DNA of 64,000 bases, from NCBI RefSeq assembly GCF_028532725.1, contig NZ_JAQKGU010000008.1, positions 62,001-126,000 of the forward strand. Reading direction: 5' to 3'. Within the stretch, counting starts at the first letter, position 1. Each line of letters begins with the position of its first letter. Position numbers and translations under genes: made by a program. The notes under the pieces were generated by a model. The model was not told where the DNA came from. It worked only from the letters and a program-made list of their open reading frames with translations, and searched no databases. Positions 23,681-35,370 of this stretch are shown here, piece by piece. Origin of the DNA: Desulfovibrio sp. Fe33 (GTDB lineage: Bacteria; Desulfobacterota; Desulfovibrionia; Desulfovibrionales; Desulfovibrionaceae).

Positions 23681-24298
23681 ATGGATTTCAAAGGCGCCAT
23701 AGTGGGACTGGGCAATCCCGGTCCCGAATACCAGGACACCCGGCACAACATCGGGTTCATGCTGGTGGACCATATCCTCCACCTGGCCGAAGAACGCCAG
23801 TCCATGCGGCTGGAAAAGATCGAGGAATCCGGCGACTACGACCTATGGCGGTGCAAATTCGCCGGAGCTTATCGCCTCCTGGTCAAACCCCTTACCTACA
23901 TGAACCTGTCGGGCAAGGCCGTGGCCAGAATATGCGGTCGCCACGCCATCGACCCCGCCGATCTGGTGGTGGTGCATGACGAGCTTGATCTGCCAGTGGG
24001 GCGGATGAAGTTCAAAAGAGGCGGAAGCGACAACGGCCACAACGGGCTCAAGTCCATCCAGGAACGGCTCGGCTCCCCGGATTACAATCGCCTCAGGCTC
24101 GGCATCGGCCGCCCCGACGACCGGTACAAGCCCATCACCGACTGGGTGCTGGAGCCTTTTGACGAGAAGTCCCGCGCCGCACTGCCGGAAATCATCGGCC
24201 ACGCGGCCAAGGGCCTGGATATTTTTTTCCGTCGCGGCATGGGCTTTGCCCAGCAGCACTTCAACTCCTTTTCGGTCCCGGAAGATGAATCGGAGTAA
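23681..24298 (+). CDS. pth: Peptidyl-tRNA hydrolase
   Basis: Frees tRNA from peptidyl-tRNA that drops off ribosomes. It has 205 residues. Catalytic region: GLGNPGPEYQDTRHNIGF with the active His at about 22; also MNLSGKAV, HDELDLPVGRMKFK and GGSDNGHNGLKSI, which line the tRNA-binding groove. The ATG at 23681 lies 73 bases after the rplY terminator, so it probably has its own promoter. Confidence 0.97.
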   Translation: MDFKGAIVGLGNPGPEYQDTRHNIGFMLVDHILHLAEERQSMRLEKIEESGDYDLWRCKFAGAYRLLVKPLTYMNLSGKAVARICGRHAIDPADLVVVHDELDLPVGRMKFKRGGSDNGHNGLKSIQERLGSPDYNRLRLGIGRPDDRYKPITDWVLEPFDEKSRAALPEIIGHAAKGLDIFFRRGMGFAQQHFNSFSVPEDESE

Positions 24299-24380
24299 TC
24301 GTGGACTCTTCCCGCTGTTTTCGGTATGATGTCCTTCTGTCGTATATTTTTCTGTAGTCTTTTCAAGAACTGAGGTCCAA

Positions 24381-24896
24381 GTGTTCAAGGTCAATGAATT
24401 GGTTGTGTATCCCTCCCAGGGCGTGGGACGTGTCGAACGCGTCGAATCCCAGGAGATCGGCGGCATCAAAGCCGATTTTTACATAGTCCGGATCTTGAGC
24501 AACAATGTGACTCTCATGGTGCCGGTCGCCAACGCCGAGAATGTGGGTTTGCGCGGCGTGTGCCCCGCCAACGTGGGGCAGGAGATCTTCGAATCCCTCA
24601 AGGACCGCACCGGATTCACCGGCTACACCGGCCAGAACTGGAACCGGCGTTACCGCGAATATTCCGAGAAGCTCAAGAGCGGCGATCTCGCCGACGTGGC
24701 CTACGTTCTCAAAGAACTCTTTCTTATAGGAAAAGACAAGGAACTCTCCTTTGGCGAACGTCGCCTGCTGGAACAGGCCATGGGCCTCGTTTCGATGGAG
24801 CTGGCCTACTCTCTGGGCCGCGACCAGGAGACGATCAAGGACGATATCAACGAAATGTTCGCCGACGTCATCGCCGCGCAGGAGAAAAACGACTAG
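24381..24896 (+). CDS. carD: CarD/CdnL-family RNA polymerase-binding regulator
   Basis: Stabilises open promoter complexes by binding the RNA polymerase beta subunit and the upstream edge of the bubble. The start is GTG. The N-terminal Tudor-like RNAP-interaction domain (FKVNELVVYPSQGVGRVERVE, about 1-60) is followed by an all-helical DNA-contacting domain (about 65-165) with NRRYREYSEKLKSGD and LSFGERRLLEQAMGLV. 171 residues, the usual size. Its position between pth and rho recurs in related genomes. Confidence 0.94.
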   Translation: MFKVNELVVYPSQGVGRVERVESQEIGGIKADFYIVRILSNNVTLMVPVANAENVGLRGVCPANVGQEIFESLKDRTGFTGYTGQNWNRRYREYSEKLKSGDLADVAYVLKELFLIGKDKELSFGERRLLEQAMGLVSMELAYSLGRDQETIKDDINEMFADVIAAQEKND

Positions 24897-25183
24897 CAGG
24901 GCTTGTCAAGGTCCTTTGTTTAAGGTAACTGGCTCTTTGTGCCGCATCGCGGCGTTCAGTTCATCCCACTCCCATTTGGTTTTTGAGTCGTTCCCGAGGC
25001 TGTTAGCGCAACTTCTAACGAGAGGTATGCTCCCGTTTCCTCACACCCGAACCATCCGGCCGGACAGGTTCGCACGCGACATTCCGAGATCGACGTCCAA
25101 CGCGGCGCGTACGCCGCGCCACAATATCGTTTACCTTCGTTCCAATTGATTTAATTCAGAAAACCTCAACAAGAATTTCCGAC
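24897..25183 (+). promoter_or_regulatory. Leader region of rho
   Basis: No gene. It contains GTTAG/CTAAC (about 25003-25019) and GCGGCG-CGTA-CGCCGC (25102-25117) hairpins and a C-rich unstructured part (about 25020-25070). Rho mRNAs in other bacteria have long C-rich leaders through which Rho limits its own synthesis; the same is possible here. Confidence 0.45.
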
Positions 25184-26542
<1,359 letters not shown>

Positions 26543-26606
26543 GAAAGCCCCGGCAGAGGACCGCCCGGTTGTTTTCCCGGCCGTTCCGCTCAAGACAAAC
26601 AGTTTC

Positions 26607-26639
26607 AAGGCTCCGCCGTTTTTCGGTGGAGCCTTTTTT
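26607..26639 (+). terminator. Terminator after rho
   Basis: AAGGCTCCGCC (26607-26617) pairs with GGTGGAGCCTT (26625-26635), one G-U pair, then a run of T to 26639. Confidence 0.9.
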
Positions 26640-26970
26640 CGTGTGGGGACTCACCCTTTGATTCTTTCAGAGGGGAATCAGGTGTTGAAAGCCGCTTTGC
26701 GGCAATTGTCGGGTGATTTCGCCTCCGGCGGGCAAGGGTTCGCACCCTTGCATCCCGTGTATGCGCCTTCGGCGCGGGCTTATCCGCTCCGCCGCGTTCT
26801 CCGGCTAAAGGGGGAATTACGTATATAGGGGTGTTTTTTCGGGGCTCTCATCGCGCCCGGGGGATGAAGAGGAAAAGCCAGTTTCCGAGAGGGGATGGCG
26901 TGCAAAGGGCGCGGATTGCGCCGCATCGGCCAATGGTTGCCTTAAGCCGACAAATGGTTACTATGGCGAC
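26640..26970. other. Gene-free stretch between rho and the M48 protease gene
   Basis: Short ORFs in this stretch have no family likeness. A GCGCC-TTC-GGCGC hairpin lies near 26765-26777. The last 40 bases hold the AT-richer start region of the next gene. Nothing else is seen. Confidence 0.5.
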
Positions 26971-28404
26971 ATGCGTATTCCCTTCGGCTTATTTCCGGCC
27001 ATGCTGGCCGCCCTGCTGCTGGTGTTGACCCCGGCCGCGACCGCCCGCGCCGACCTGCTGGGCAACAAGTTGACCCTGCGCGACGAGAACAAGATGGGCC
27101 GCGACTTCGACAAGATCATCCGGGCCCAGCAAAACATGGTGGGCGACACGTACATCACCGGCTACGTGAGCGAGGTGGTGGCAAGGGTGGTCACAGGCAC
27201 ACGGCCCATGCCGTTCCACGTCAAAAGCGCGGTCATCGCCAACCCGCTCATCAACGCCTTCGCCATTCCCGGCGGATACATCTACATCTTCACGGGATTG
27301 ATCCAGTCCGTCGACACCGAGTCCCAACTGGCGGGCGTCATAGCCCACGAGTTGGCGCACGTTTCCCAGCGGCACGTGGTCAACCGCATTGAAAAGCAGA
27401 AGAAAATCGCCCTGCTCTCAACGGCCGGCATGTTGGCCGGACTGTTGCTGGGCGTTGCCGCCGGAGGGGACGCCGTCCAGGCGGGCCAGGCGATCGTGCT
27501 CGGCTCCCAGGGAGCGGCCACGGCGGCCATGCTTCATTATTCCCAAGAGGATGAGCGCGAGGCGGACCACGTGGGCCTGAACTCCCTGGTCAAGGCGGGA
27601 TACAACCCCGAGGGAATGCCCCAGACCTTCCAGATCATGCTCAAGAACAAGTGGTACGACAACAGCGCGGCCATGCCGAGCTACCTGTCCACCCACCCCG
27701 GGACTGAGGAGCGCATCACCTACCTGCACGACCGCATCGCGCGAATGCCCAAGGAATTCCTCGACCGCAGGGACGACAATACCCGGCTGAAGCGTGTCCA
27801 GGTCCTGATCCGGTCGCGCATGTCCCCGGCAAACACGGCCCTCGCGTACTGGGACGACAAGAAGGAAAGCGACTACACGCCCATGGACTACGTTGGCCGG
27901 GGCATCACGCTGGAGCGGCTCAAGAAGATCGACGAGGCCGAAAAGGCCTTCACGACGGCCCTTTCCCTGGCCAAGGACGACCCCCTGGTGGTCCGTGAAG
28001 CAGGCATCTTCTTCTTCAAGACCGGACACCCCGACCGCGCCGTCGGCCTGCTGCAAAAGGCGGCCATCCTGGACAAGGACGACGCCATGGCCCTGTTCTA
28101 CCTGGCCCGCCTCCAGGCCGAAGCCAAGCAATTCGGCCAGGCCGAGAAGAACATGCGCAAGGTCAACGAACTGGTGCCCGAAGACTGGGAAGTCCATCAC
28201 CACCTGGGCATGATCCTCGGCGAGTCCGGGGACGCCTTCGGCGGGAACCTGCATCTGGCCTACGCCGCCGTCTATTCCATGAACCTCAAGCGGGCCAAGG
28301 AATTCATGAATCGAGCCGATTCGCTGGCGCAGACCCAGGAACAGAAGGACCGCGTCAAGGAGCTGGACGACGCCATCAAGGTCCGCACCGAGCTGGGCAA
28401 ATAA
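26971..28404 (+). CDS. Periplasmic M48 metalloprotease with TPR repeats (BepA/YfgC-like)
   Basis: Zinc protease and chaperone for outer-membrane protein assembly in related systems. A Sec signal (1-27, ending ATARA) is followed by an M48 domain with HELAH (126-130) as the zinc site and EREADHVGL (about 192) supplying the third ligand. A Gly/Ala hydrophobic loop lies between (about 148-180). From about 290 to the end the chain forms tetratricopeptide repeats (for example VGRGITLERLKKIDEAEKAF and AGIFFFKTGHPDRAVGLL). 477 residues, like E. coli BepA. It stands as a single gene before ribF. Confidence 0.93.
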   Translation: MRIPFGLFPAMLAALLLVLTPAATARADLLGNKLTLRDENKMGRDFDKIIRAQQNMVGDTYITGYVSEVVARVVTGTRPMPFHVKSAVIANPLINAFAIPGGYIYIFTGLIQSVDTESQLAGVIAHELAHVSQRHVVNRIEKQKKIALLSTAGMLAGLLLGVAAGGDAVQAGQAIVLGSQGAATAAMLHYSQEDEREADHVGLNSLVKAGYNPEGMPQTFQIMLKNKWYDNSAAMPSYLSTHPGTEERITYLHDRIARMPKEFLDRRDDNTRLKRVQVLIRSRMSPANTALAYWDDKKESDYTPMDYVGRGITLERLKKIDEAEKAFTTALSLAKDDPLVVREAGIFFFKTGHPDRAVGLLQKAAILDKDDAMALFYLARLQAEAKQFGQAEKNMRKVNELVPEDWEVHHHLGMILGESGDAFGGNLHLAYAAVYSMNLKRAKEFMNRADSLAQTQEQKDRVKELDDAIKVRTELGK

Positions 28405-28470
28405 GCGGCCCTTGTGCCCCGTGGGGTTTTGGCGTAGGTTGCACTTTTTTTACACAGGAACGCCCATAAC

Positions 28471-29454
28471 ATGATCGTCGCAAGGACCATTCAGGATATC
28501 CGGGACGTCATCGCCGGGTCATGCGTGACCATCGGCAATTTCGACGGAGTCCACAAAGGCCACCAAAAGCTCATCGCGTTGACCTGCGAGCGCGCCAAGG
28601 CCCGTGATCTTACCAGTGTCGTAGTTACTTTCGACCCGCATCCGCTGCGGGTGCTTCGCAATGACCGCACGCCGCCCTTCATCACTCTGACCGAGCAGAA
28701 GCTGGAGCTCATTTCCCAGTACGGGCCGCAGGTCTGCCTGCTGCTCGAATTCACCATGGACATGGCTCGCCTGTCCCCCGAGGAGTTCGTCAAGACCTAC
28801 CTGGTGGACGGGCTGAACGTACGGGACATGATTATCGGCTACGACTACCATCTGGGCAAGGGCCGGGCCGGAAACTTCGAGACCCTTTGCGGCCTCGGCG
28901 ACAAATACGGATTCACCGTGGACAGACTCGACCCCGTGACCATCGACAACGCCATAGTCTCCTCCACCCGCATCCGCGACCTGGTCCAGGCGGGCCACGT
29001 CTGGGCCGTGCGTCCCCTGCTCGGCCGATTCTACCAGGTCAAGGGTGAAGTGGTGCACGGCATGAACCGGGGCGGCAAACTCCTCGGCTTCCCCACGGCC
29101 AACCTCAAGCTGGTGGACGAGCTCTTCCCCAAGCTCGGCGTTTACGCCATCTGGGCCGAAGTGAACGGCGCGGTGTACGAAGGCGTGGCCAACATCGGCA
29201 GGAACCCGACTTTCGGCAACGACGCCATATCCGTGGAAGCGCATCTGCTCGACTTTTCCGGCGACATCTACGGAACCGATATCCGGGTCCATTTCGTGCA
29301 GCGCATCCGCGACGAGAAGAAATTCGGCAGCCTGGAAGAACTCAAGGACCGCATCGCCAAGGATACGGAGCTCGGCCGCCAGATTCTGGCCCAGCCCGAA
29401 GCGGCCATCAAACTGACCCACCCGGTTTTCGGCCGCGGCCCGGAGGTCCGGTAA
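28471..29454 (+). CDS. ribF: Bifunctional riboflavin kinase / FMN adenylyltransferase
   Basis: Makes FMN and then FAD from riboflavin. The N-terminal nucleotidyltransferase domain has GNFDGVHKGHQKL (22-34) and STRIRDLVQAG; the C-terminal kinase domain has GRGGKLLGFPTANL (about 198-211) and the NIGRNPTFG motif. 327 residues, the usual length. FAD from this enzyme feeds ApbE and the flavoproteins of the rnf operon. It is followed after five bases by the ClC gene, so the two are cotranscribed. Confidence 0.96.
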   Translation: MIVARTIQDIRDVIAGSCVTIGNFDGVHKGHQKLIALTCERAKARDLTSVVVTFDPHPLRVLRNDRTPPFITLTEQKLELISQYGPQVCLLLEFTMDMARLSPEEFVKTYLVDGLNVRDMIIGYDYHLGKGRAGNFETLCGLGDKYGFTVDRLDPVTIDNAIVSSTRIRDLVQAGHVWAVRPLLGRFYQVKGEVVHGMNRGGKLLGFPTANLKLVDELFPKLGVYAIWAEVNGAVYEGVANIGRNPTFGNDAISVEAHLLDFSGDIYGTDIRVHFVQRIRDEKKFGSLEELKDRIAKDTELGRQILAQPEAAIKLTHPVFGRGPEVR

Positions 29455-29459
29455 GTCTC

Positions 29460-31349
29460 ATGCCCTTCCTCCGCCTCATCAATTACTGGAAAGAATTCGT
29501 CAAATCCTACCGCACGGTGACCTCCTTCCGCTGGCTGGTCATCGGCGTGGTCGTCGGAGCCCTGTCAGGCCTTGTGGCCGTGGGCTTCTTCTGGCTTGTG
29601 GAGGCGGGCAAATTCTTCATCCAGCACAACTTGGCGGGCATCGTCTCTCCGGAACCGGCGGGCGAGGGAATTTTCGAAGGCCCGGCCGGGCAATACCGGC
29701 CCTGGGTCATCCCGGCATTCACCACGGGCACGGCCCTGCTCACCGGCTGGTTGGTCAAGACCTTCATCCCCGAGACCATCAACGGCGGCACGGACGGCAC
29801 GGACGCGACCATCAACGCCTTCCACAACCAGGGCGGCATCATCAAGGCCCGCGTGGCCATCATCAAGGGACTGTGTTCGGTCCTGACCATCGCCTCGGGC
29901 GGCTCGGCCGGACGTGAAGGCCCCATCACGCAGATGGGAGCGGGCGTCGGCTCATGGCTGGCGAAACTCCTGGACATGTCCGCGAAGGAACGCCGGATGC
30001 TCCTGCTCTCGGGAGCGGCGGGCGGCCTGGGCGCCATCTTCCGCGCCCCGCTGGGCGGCGCCTTGACCGCCGTTGAGGTCATCTACCGCGAGGACTTCGA
30101 ATCCGAGGCCATCCTGCCTTCGGTCATGAGTTCGGTGGTATCCTACTCCATTTTCACGTTCTTCTACGGCACCGATCCCATTTTCGCCATCCCGCGCTTC
30201 ACCTTCCACGACCCGCGCGAACTGATCTTCTACGCCTTGCTCGCCTTTGTCTGCGCGGGCGTCGGCTGGCTCTACGTCAAGACCTTCTACACCATCAAAT
30301 ACCATGTCTTCTTCCCCCTCAAGGAGAAGATCGGCCTGGTCTGGTCCATGGGGCTCGGCGGACTGGCCATGGGACTGTTGGGCATCCTCTACCCCTATAC
30401 CGCCACCAACGGCCTGGTTACAGGCGGCATCCTGTCCGGCGGTTACGGCTGGCTCGAACTGGCCATCCTCGGCCAGATTCCCGCCCTCGGCATGTGCTAC
30501 ATCATCATCGGCAAGACCCTGGCCACCTCCGTGACCATCGGCTCGGGCATGTCCGGCGGCATGTTCGCGCCCGCCCTGTTCGTGGGCGGCATGTCCGGCG
30601 GTTTGGTCGGCAAGATCGGCCACCACTTTTTCCCGAACATCGTCACGCAGCCCGGCGCGTACATCCTGGTGGGCATGGCCGCCTTCTTCGCCGGTGTCGC
30701 CAACGCCCCCATCGGCCCGCTCATCATGGTCACCGAGCTGACCCAGGGCTACGGCCTGCTTGCCCCGCTCATGCTCGCCTCGGCCCTGTGCATCGTGCTC
30801 GGACGCAATTACTCGCTTTACGAGCACCAGGCCGAAAACAAATTCGATTCTCCGGCCCACGCCGAAGACGCGACCATCAACATCCTGGAACAGATGCAGG
30901 TTTCGGACTTCTACTCCCCGGGTGACGTCATCGTCCTGGAGGAAGGCACCACCCTCAAGGCCCTGACCGACATCATCGCCAACTCGGACCAGTTCTACTT
31001 CCCGGTTCGCGGCGAGGACGGCAGCTATGTGGGCATGGTCTCCATCCACAACGTGCGCAACTGGATGTTCGAGGAGGATCTGCACGACCTGGTGGTGGTC
31101 CGCGATCTCATGTCGCGGCCGGTCTACGTCCGTCCGGACTACGACCTCTACCAGGCCCTGCTCCGCTTCGTGAACACGGACTACGGCCAGATTCCGGTGG
31201 TGTCCAAGACCGACACGTCGGACATCCTCGGCCTCATCAACCGCGACGACGTGTTTCTGGCCTATGCCGAGGCCATCGCCCAAGTGAAGCACGAAGGACA
31301 GGCCGAGGCCGCTTTGAGCGCGGAATTGCAGCCGCCCGCCAAGGGCTAG
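29460..31349 (+). CDS. ClC-family chloride channel/transporter with CBS pair
   Basis: Membrane protein of 629 residues: ClC core (about 20-440) and a cytoplasmic CBS pair (about 480-610). The gating glutamate is present in GSAGREGPITQMG (about 146). The first ClC signature, usually GSGIP, is replaced here by NGGTDGTDATINAFH, and GAANAPIGP-like VANAPIGPLIM replaces GxFxP. These changes suggest altered anion choice (for example other than chloride); this is inference. CBS domains often sense nucleotides or ionic strength. Overlap-free but only five bases after ribF. Confidence 0.9.
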   Translation: MPFLRLINYWKEFVKSYRTVTSFRWLVIGVVVGALSGLVAVGFFWLVEAGKFFIQHNLAGIVSPEPAGEGIFEGPAGQYRPWVIPAFTTGTALLTGWLVKTFIPETINGGTDGTDATINAFHNQGGIIKARVAIIKGLCSVLTIASGGSAGREGPITQMGAGVGSWLAKLLDMSAKERRMLLLSGAAGGLGAIFRAPLGGALTAVEVIYREDFESEAILPSVMSSVVSYSIFTFFYGTDPIFAIPRFTFHDPRELIFYALLAFVCAGVGWLYVKTFYTIKYHVFFPLKEKIGLVWSMGLGGLAMGLLGILYPYTATNGLVTGGILSGGYGWLELAILGQIPALGMCYIIIGKTLATSVTIGSGMSGGMFAPALFVGGMSGGLVGKIGHHFFPNIVTQPGAYILVGMAAFFAGVANAPIGPLIMVTELTQGYGLLAPLMLASALCIVLGRNYSLYEHQAENKFDSPAHAEDATINILEQMQVSDFYSPGDVIVLEEGTTLKALTDIIANSDQFYFPVRGEDGSYVGMVSIHNVRNWMFEEDLHDLVVVRDLMSRPVYVRPDYDLYQALLRFVNTDYGQIPVVSKTDTSDILGLINRDDVFLAYAEAIAQVKHEGQAEAALSAELQPPAKG

Positions 31350-31356
31350 GACGCAT

Positions 31357-32526
31357 TCAGGCCAGGGGCAGATCGAGCAGGACCGACGTTCCCGGCCCGC
31401 CGTCTTTTCGCGGAGACGCCGACGGGGACTGCACGAGCAGACTCCCGCCGTGCTCATCGCAGACGATCCGCTTTACTTTGGTGAGTCCCATTCCCACGCC
31501 CCGCGCCTTGGTGGTAAAAAAGGGATCGGTCACGTAGGGCAGTATCGCGCCGTCGATTCCCGGCCCGTCGTCGCTGACGCGAATGGTGTAGCGGCCCCGA
31601 TCGGGGCTGGCCCAATCCCTCTCCGCGTCCGCTTCGCCGCGGATGGTCAAATGCACTTCCCCGTCCCCGCCGAACTCGAGGGAGTTGATCGCGATCTCCG
31701 CCAGGGCCATGACCACGATCCTCTCGTCCACGCGGACCAAAGAGGGCTGCAATGTCCTCTCCACACGCAGCCGCTCCGTCCCCCCGACGGCTTCCCGCGC
31801 ACGCTCCAGGGCCGCCTCCACGAGGCCGTCCACCCGCACTTCGCGAAACGCGCCGGCCGACAAGGCGACGTACTCGCTGACCTCGCCCACAAGACTCTCC
31901 AGCCGAAAGCTGTCCTCGCGCACGGCCTCCGCGTAATCGGCCAGAGGACTGCCCTCGGGCGCCTTGCGCCGCAACAGGCCCGCCATGCCGCCGATGGACA
32001 TGACCGGATTGCGGATCTGATGCGCCATGGCGGCGGCGAAATGCTTGAGGCTTTCCACCCGCTCCCGCTGGGCCTCGACAACCTCGACGGTCCTTTCCCT
32101 GACAAGTTCCTCCAGGGCCGAGTTCTGTCGCTGCAACTGCTCCCTGGCGAGCTTGAGATCGAGGTGCGTCCGGACCCTGGCCTGAACCACCGGCGGGCTG
32201 ATGGGTTTGGTGATGTAATCCGAAGCGCCCAGGCGCAGCCCCCTGGCCTCGTCGTCCGGGGCGTCCAGGGAGGTCACGAAGATAACCGGGATGTCCTGCG
32301 TCGCCGGGTTTTCCTTGAGGCGGCTGCAAACCTCGTGGCCGCTCATGCCGGGCATCATCACATCCAGCAGAATCAGGTCGGGCCTCGGCTCGCCAGCGGC
32401 CCGTTCCAGGGCGAAGACCCCGTCCGTGGCCGCAAGCAGAGTGTACTGCGAATGCAGCGCCTCGATCATTATGGTGATGTTCTCGGGCTGATCGTCCACC
32501 AGCAGTATGGTTTCGGTCTTGCTCAT
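31357..32526 (-). CDS. Receiver-linked histidine kinase (response regulator / kinase hybrid)
   Basis: 389 residues. An N-terminal CheY-like receiver (ILLVDDQPENI, phosphorylatable Asp in LILLDVMMPG, Lys in YITKPISPP, about 1-120) is joined by a coiled coil (about 128-165) to a kinase core with HFAAAMAHQIRNPVMSIGG and HATPase_c motifs (SDDGPGID, GVGMGLTKVKRI). The receiver comes first, so it is likely controlled by another kinase. ATG 32526 gives MSKTETILLVDD; an ATG at 32538 or a further one at 32595 is possible. It is convergent with the ClC gene, with only 7 bases between stops. Confidence 0.9.
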   Translation of the reverse strand: MSKTETILLVDDQPENITIMIEALHSQYTLLAATDGVFALERAAGEPRPDLILLDVMMPGMSGHEVCSRLKENPATQDIPVIFVTSLDAPDDEARGLRLGASDYITKPISPPVVQARVRTHLDLKLAREQLQRQNSALEELVRERTVEVVEAQRERVESLKHFAAAMAHQIRNPVMSIGGMAGLLRRKAPEGSPLADYAEAVREDSFRLESLVGEVSEYVALSAGAFREVRVDGLVEAALERAREAVGGTERLRVERTLQPSLVRVDERIVVMALAEIAINSLEFGGDGEVHLTIRGEADAERDWASPDRGRYTIRVSDDGPGIDGAILPYVTDPFFTTKARGVGMGLTKVKRIVCDEHGGSLLVQSPSASPRKDGGPGTSVLLDLPLA

Positions 32527-32621
32527 AGCCTTCGGCATAACACGATCCAAAGGCCGCAGAAAGGTTTTCCGCCCTGAGCCCTCTTGCCATTTCACACAGA
32601 GGCCTTACCTTTCGTACCGTC

Positions 32622-33170
32622 ATGCAGAACACATGGAGCGCAGGCCCCGGACGGCTCTCCGTCCGCGAAGGCGACATCACCCGGCTCACCGTGGACGCCA
32701 TCGTCAACGCGGCCAATTCCGAACTGGCCGGGGGCGGCGGCGTTGACGGAGCCATCCATCGCGCTGCCGGGATCAACCGGCTCCAGACGGCCTGCCGGGC
32801 GATCATCCGGGAAATCGGTTCCCTGCCGCCCGGCGAAGCGGTCATCACCCCCGGTTTCGACCTGCCCGCGCCCCACATCATCCACACCGTCGGCCCCATC
32901 TGGCGCGGCGGCGGCCACAACGAGCCCGGCCTTCTCCGCAACGCCTACCGGAACTGCCTGCGGCTCGCCAATCAACACGACATCCGAACCTTGGCCTTCC
33001 CGGCCATCTCCTGCGGCGTCTACGGCTACCCGGTCGAGGACGCGGCGCGCATCGCGCTCACGGCCCTCAAGGAGGGACTTGAAACGGAGCTGGTGAACGA
33101 GGCGGTCATGGTCCTGCACGGCGAAACGGCCTTCCGAACCTGGTCGCGCGTCGCCGAAGCCATCCTGTAA
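32622..33170 (+). CDS. Macro-domain protein (O-acetyl-ADP-ribose deacetylase type)
   Basis: A single macro domain of 182 residues (MacroD/YmdB group) that binds ADP-ribose and usually hydrolyses O-acetyl-ADP-ribose or ADP-ribosyl-glutamate. Motifs: [31 protein letters not shown] (catalytic loop), HTVGPIW, and [13 protein letters not shown], all family-typical. It starts 95 bases from the kinase start on the other strand and is followed nine bases later by hslV, so it is likely in the hslVU transcript. Confidence 0.94.
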   Translation: MQNTWSAGPGRLSVREGDITRLTVDAIVNAANSELAGGGGVDGAIHRAAGINRLQTACRAIIREIGSLPPGEAVITPGFDLPAPHIIHTVGPIWRGGGHNEPGLLRNAYRNCLRLANQHDIRTLAFPAISCGVYGYPVEDAARIALTALKEGLETELVNEAVMVLHGETAFRTWSRVAEAIL

Positions 33171-33179
33171 GGAGAATCC

Positions 33180-33719
<540 letters not shown>

Positions 33720-33972
33720 TTTTAGATAACGATGCGAGAGGAAAACTTTCGAGAAAGTTTCCCTCTCGCGCTCTCCCTTCAAAGCGTTTTGGGCCACGCC
33801 GCCTGGAAGGGACGGACACACGGAATGACGACATGGCGGCGTGGAGGCACGTCCTCGAAAGGACAGGCCATATAATCGAGAACACTCCCACGCCGACAGG
33901 CGTGCGATAAAAAGTTTTGGAGATTCTCAAGAACCTTTTCCAAAAGGTTCTTGAGCCGCCGGAGGCATCCAC
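33720..33972 (+). repeat. Structured spacer between hslV and hslU: five hairpins, REP-like
   Basis: Inverted repeats in series: GCGAGAGG-A-AAACTTTC / GAAAGTTT-C-CCTCTCGC (33734-33769), CCACGCCGCC/GGCGGCGTGG (33794-33803 with 33835-33844), GTCCT-CGAA-AGGAC (33851-33864), CACGCC-GACA-GGCGTG (33889-33904), and CTCAAGAACCTTTT-CC-AAAAGGTTCTTGAG (33926-33955). A TATAAT lies at 33871-33876. No coding potential. The outer two look like intergenic repeat units I have a vague impression of from sulfate reducers; that is memory, not a search. Confidence 0.6.
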
Positions 33973-35358
33973 ATGAGCAATCTGACACCCCGTGAAATCG
34001 TATCGGAACTGGACAAATACATCATCGGCCAGGAAGCGGCCAAGCGGATGGTGGCCATCGCCATGCGCAACCGCTGGCGCAGGCAGCAGCTCGACCCGGA
34101 GCTGCGTGACGAAATCGCTCCCAAGAACATCATCCTGATGGGCCCCACGGGTGTCGGCAAGACCGAAATCGCCCGCAGACTGGCCCGGCTGACCAACTGC
34201 CCGTTCTTCAAGGTCGAAGCCACCAAGTTCACCGAGGTGGGCTACGTGGGCCGCGACGTGGAGTCCATGATCCGCGATCTCATGGAGATCGGAGTGAACA
34301 TGGTCCGCAAGGAGGAGACCGCAAAGGTCCGCATCAAGGCCGAAAAGAACGCCGAGGAGCGCCTCCTCGACCTGCTCCTGCCGGGCAAGAAGCCGCAGTC
34401 CGTCGGTCCCATGGGATTCTTCGCGGGCGGCCAGAACGGCGAGGTTGAGAAGATCGAACCGCCCAAGGAAGACAACACCCGCGAAAAATTCCGCCAGATG
34501 TTCCGCTCGGGCCAACTCGACGAACGCGAAGTCGAGATGGAGGTCACGGTCCAGAGCGGGGCCAGCGTGGAAATCATGGCCATTCCCGGCATGGAGGAAA
34601 TGGGCTCAAACCTGCAAAACGCCTTTTCCAACATGTTCCCCGGCAAGCGCAAGGCCCGCAAAATGAAGATCAAGGACGCCTACCAACTGCTCATCGACGA
34701 GGAGGCCGACAAGCTCATCGACCCCGACACCGTCAACGAGCTGGCCCGCGAACGCGTGGAGCAGCAGGGCATCCTGTTCATCGACGAGATGGACAAGATC
34801 GCTTCGCGCCACGACCAGGGCGGGGGAGGCTCGGCCGACGTGTCCCGCGAAGGCGTGCAGCGCGACCTGCTGCCCATCGTGGAAGGCAGTGTGGTCAACA
34901 CCAAGTACGGCATGGTCAAGACCGACCACATCCTCTTCATCGCGGCCGGAGCGTTCCACTTTGCCAAGCCGTCGGACCTGATCCCCGAGCTTCAGGGCCG
35001 CTTCCCCCTGCGCGAGGAGCTCTCCTCCCTGCACAAGGAGGAGTTCTACCAGATTCTGACCGAGCCGAAAAACGCGCTGACCGTGCAGTACAAGGCCCTG
35101 CTCAAGACCGAAGGCGTGGAGGTGGACTACACCAAGGAAGCGCTTGAGGAGATTTCGGCCATGGCCGAGAAGATCAACGAGGAGACCGAAAACATCGGAG
35201 CGCGCAGGCTCTACACCATCATGGAAAAGATCCTGGCCATCCTCTCCTACGAGGCCCCGGACAAATCCGGCAGCAAGGTCGTCATCGACCGCGATTACGT
35301 GGTGGCGCAGCTCGACCATGTGGTCGAGGATCGCGACCTGTCGCGCTACATCCTCTAG
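33973..35358 (+). CDS. hslU: ATP-dependent protease ATPase subunit HslU
   Basis: AAA+ unfoldase that feeds HslV. 461 residues with the family's layout: N domain ([16 protein letters not shown]), Walker [16 protein letters not shown] (about 57-71), the I domain (about 110-240, low-complexity in the middle), Walker [11 protein letters not shown] (about 266-275), GYVG pore motif (VGYVGRDVE) and sensor 2 [19 protein letters not shown] lies just before the ATG. The next gene follows after 12 bases. Confidence 0.97.
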   Translation: MSNLTPREIVSELDKYIIGQEAAKRMVAIAMRNRWRRQQLDPELRDEIAPKNIILMGPTGVGKTEIARRLARLTNCPFFKVEATKFTEVGYVGRDVESMIRDLMEIGVNMVRKEETAKVRIKAEKNAEERLLDLLLPGKKPQSVGPMGFFAGGQNGEVEKIEPPKEDNTREKFRQMFRSGQLDEREVEMEVTVQSGASVEIMAIPGMEEMGSNLQNAFSNMFPGKRKARKMKIKDAYQLLIDEEADKLIDPDTVNELARERVEQQGILFIDEMDKIASRHDQGGGGSADVSREGVQRDLLPIVEGSVVNTKYGMVKTDHILFIAAGAFHFAKPSDLIPELQGRFPLREELSSLHKEEFYQILTEPKNALTVQYKALLKTEGVEVDYTKEALEEISAMAEKINEETENIGARRLYTIMEKILAILSYEAPDKSGSKVVIDRDYVVAQLDHVVEDRDLSRYIL

Positions 35359-35370
35359 CTCCGAGCCGCC

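Noticed and set aside
31450-32577. 375-residue plus-strand ORF opposite the receiver-kinase gene
   Set aside because: Antisense shadow; the minus-strand frame carries all receiver and kinase motifs.
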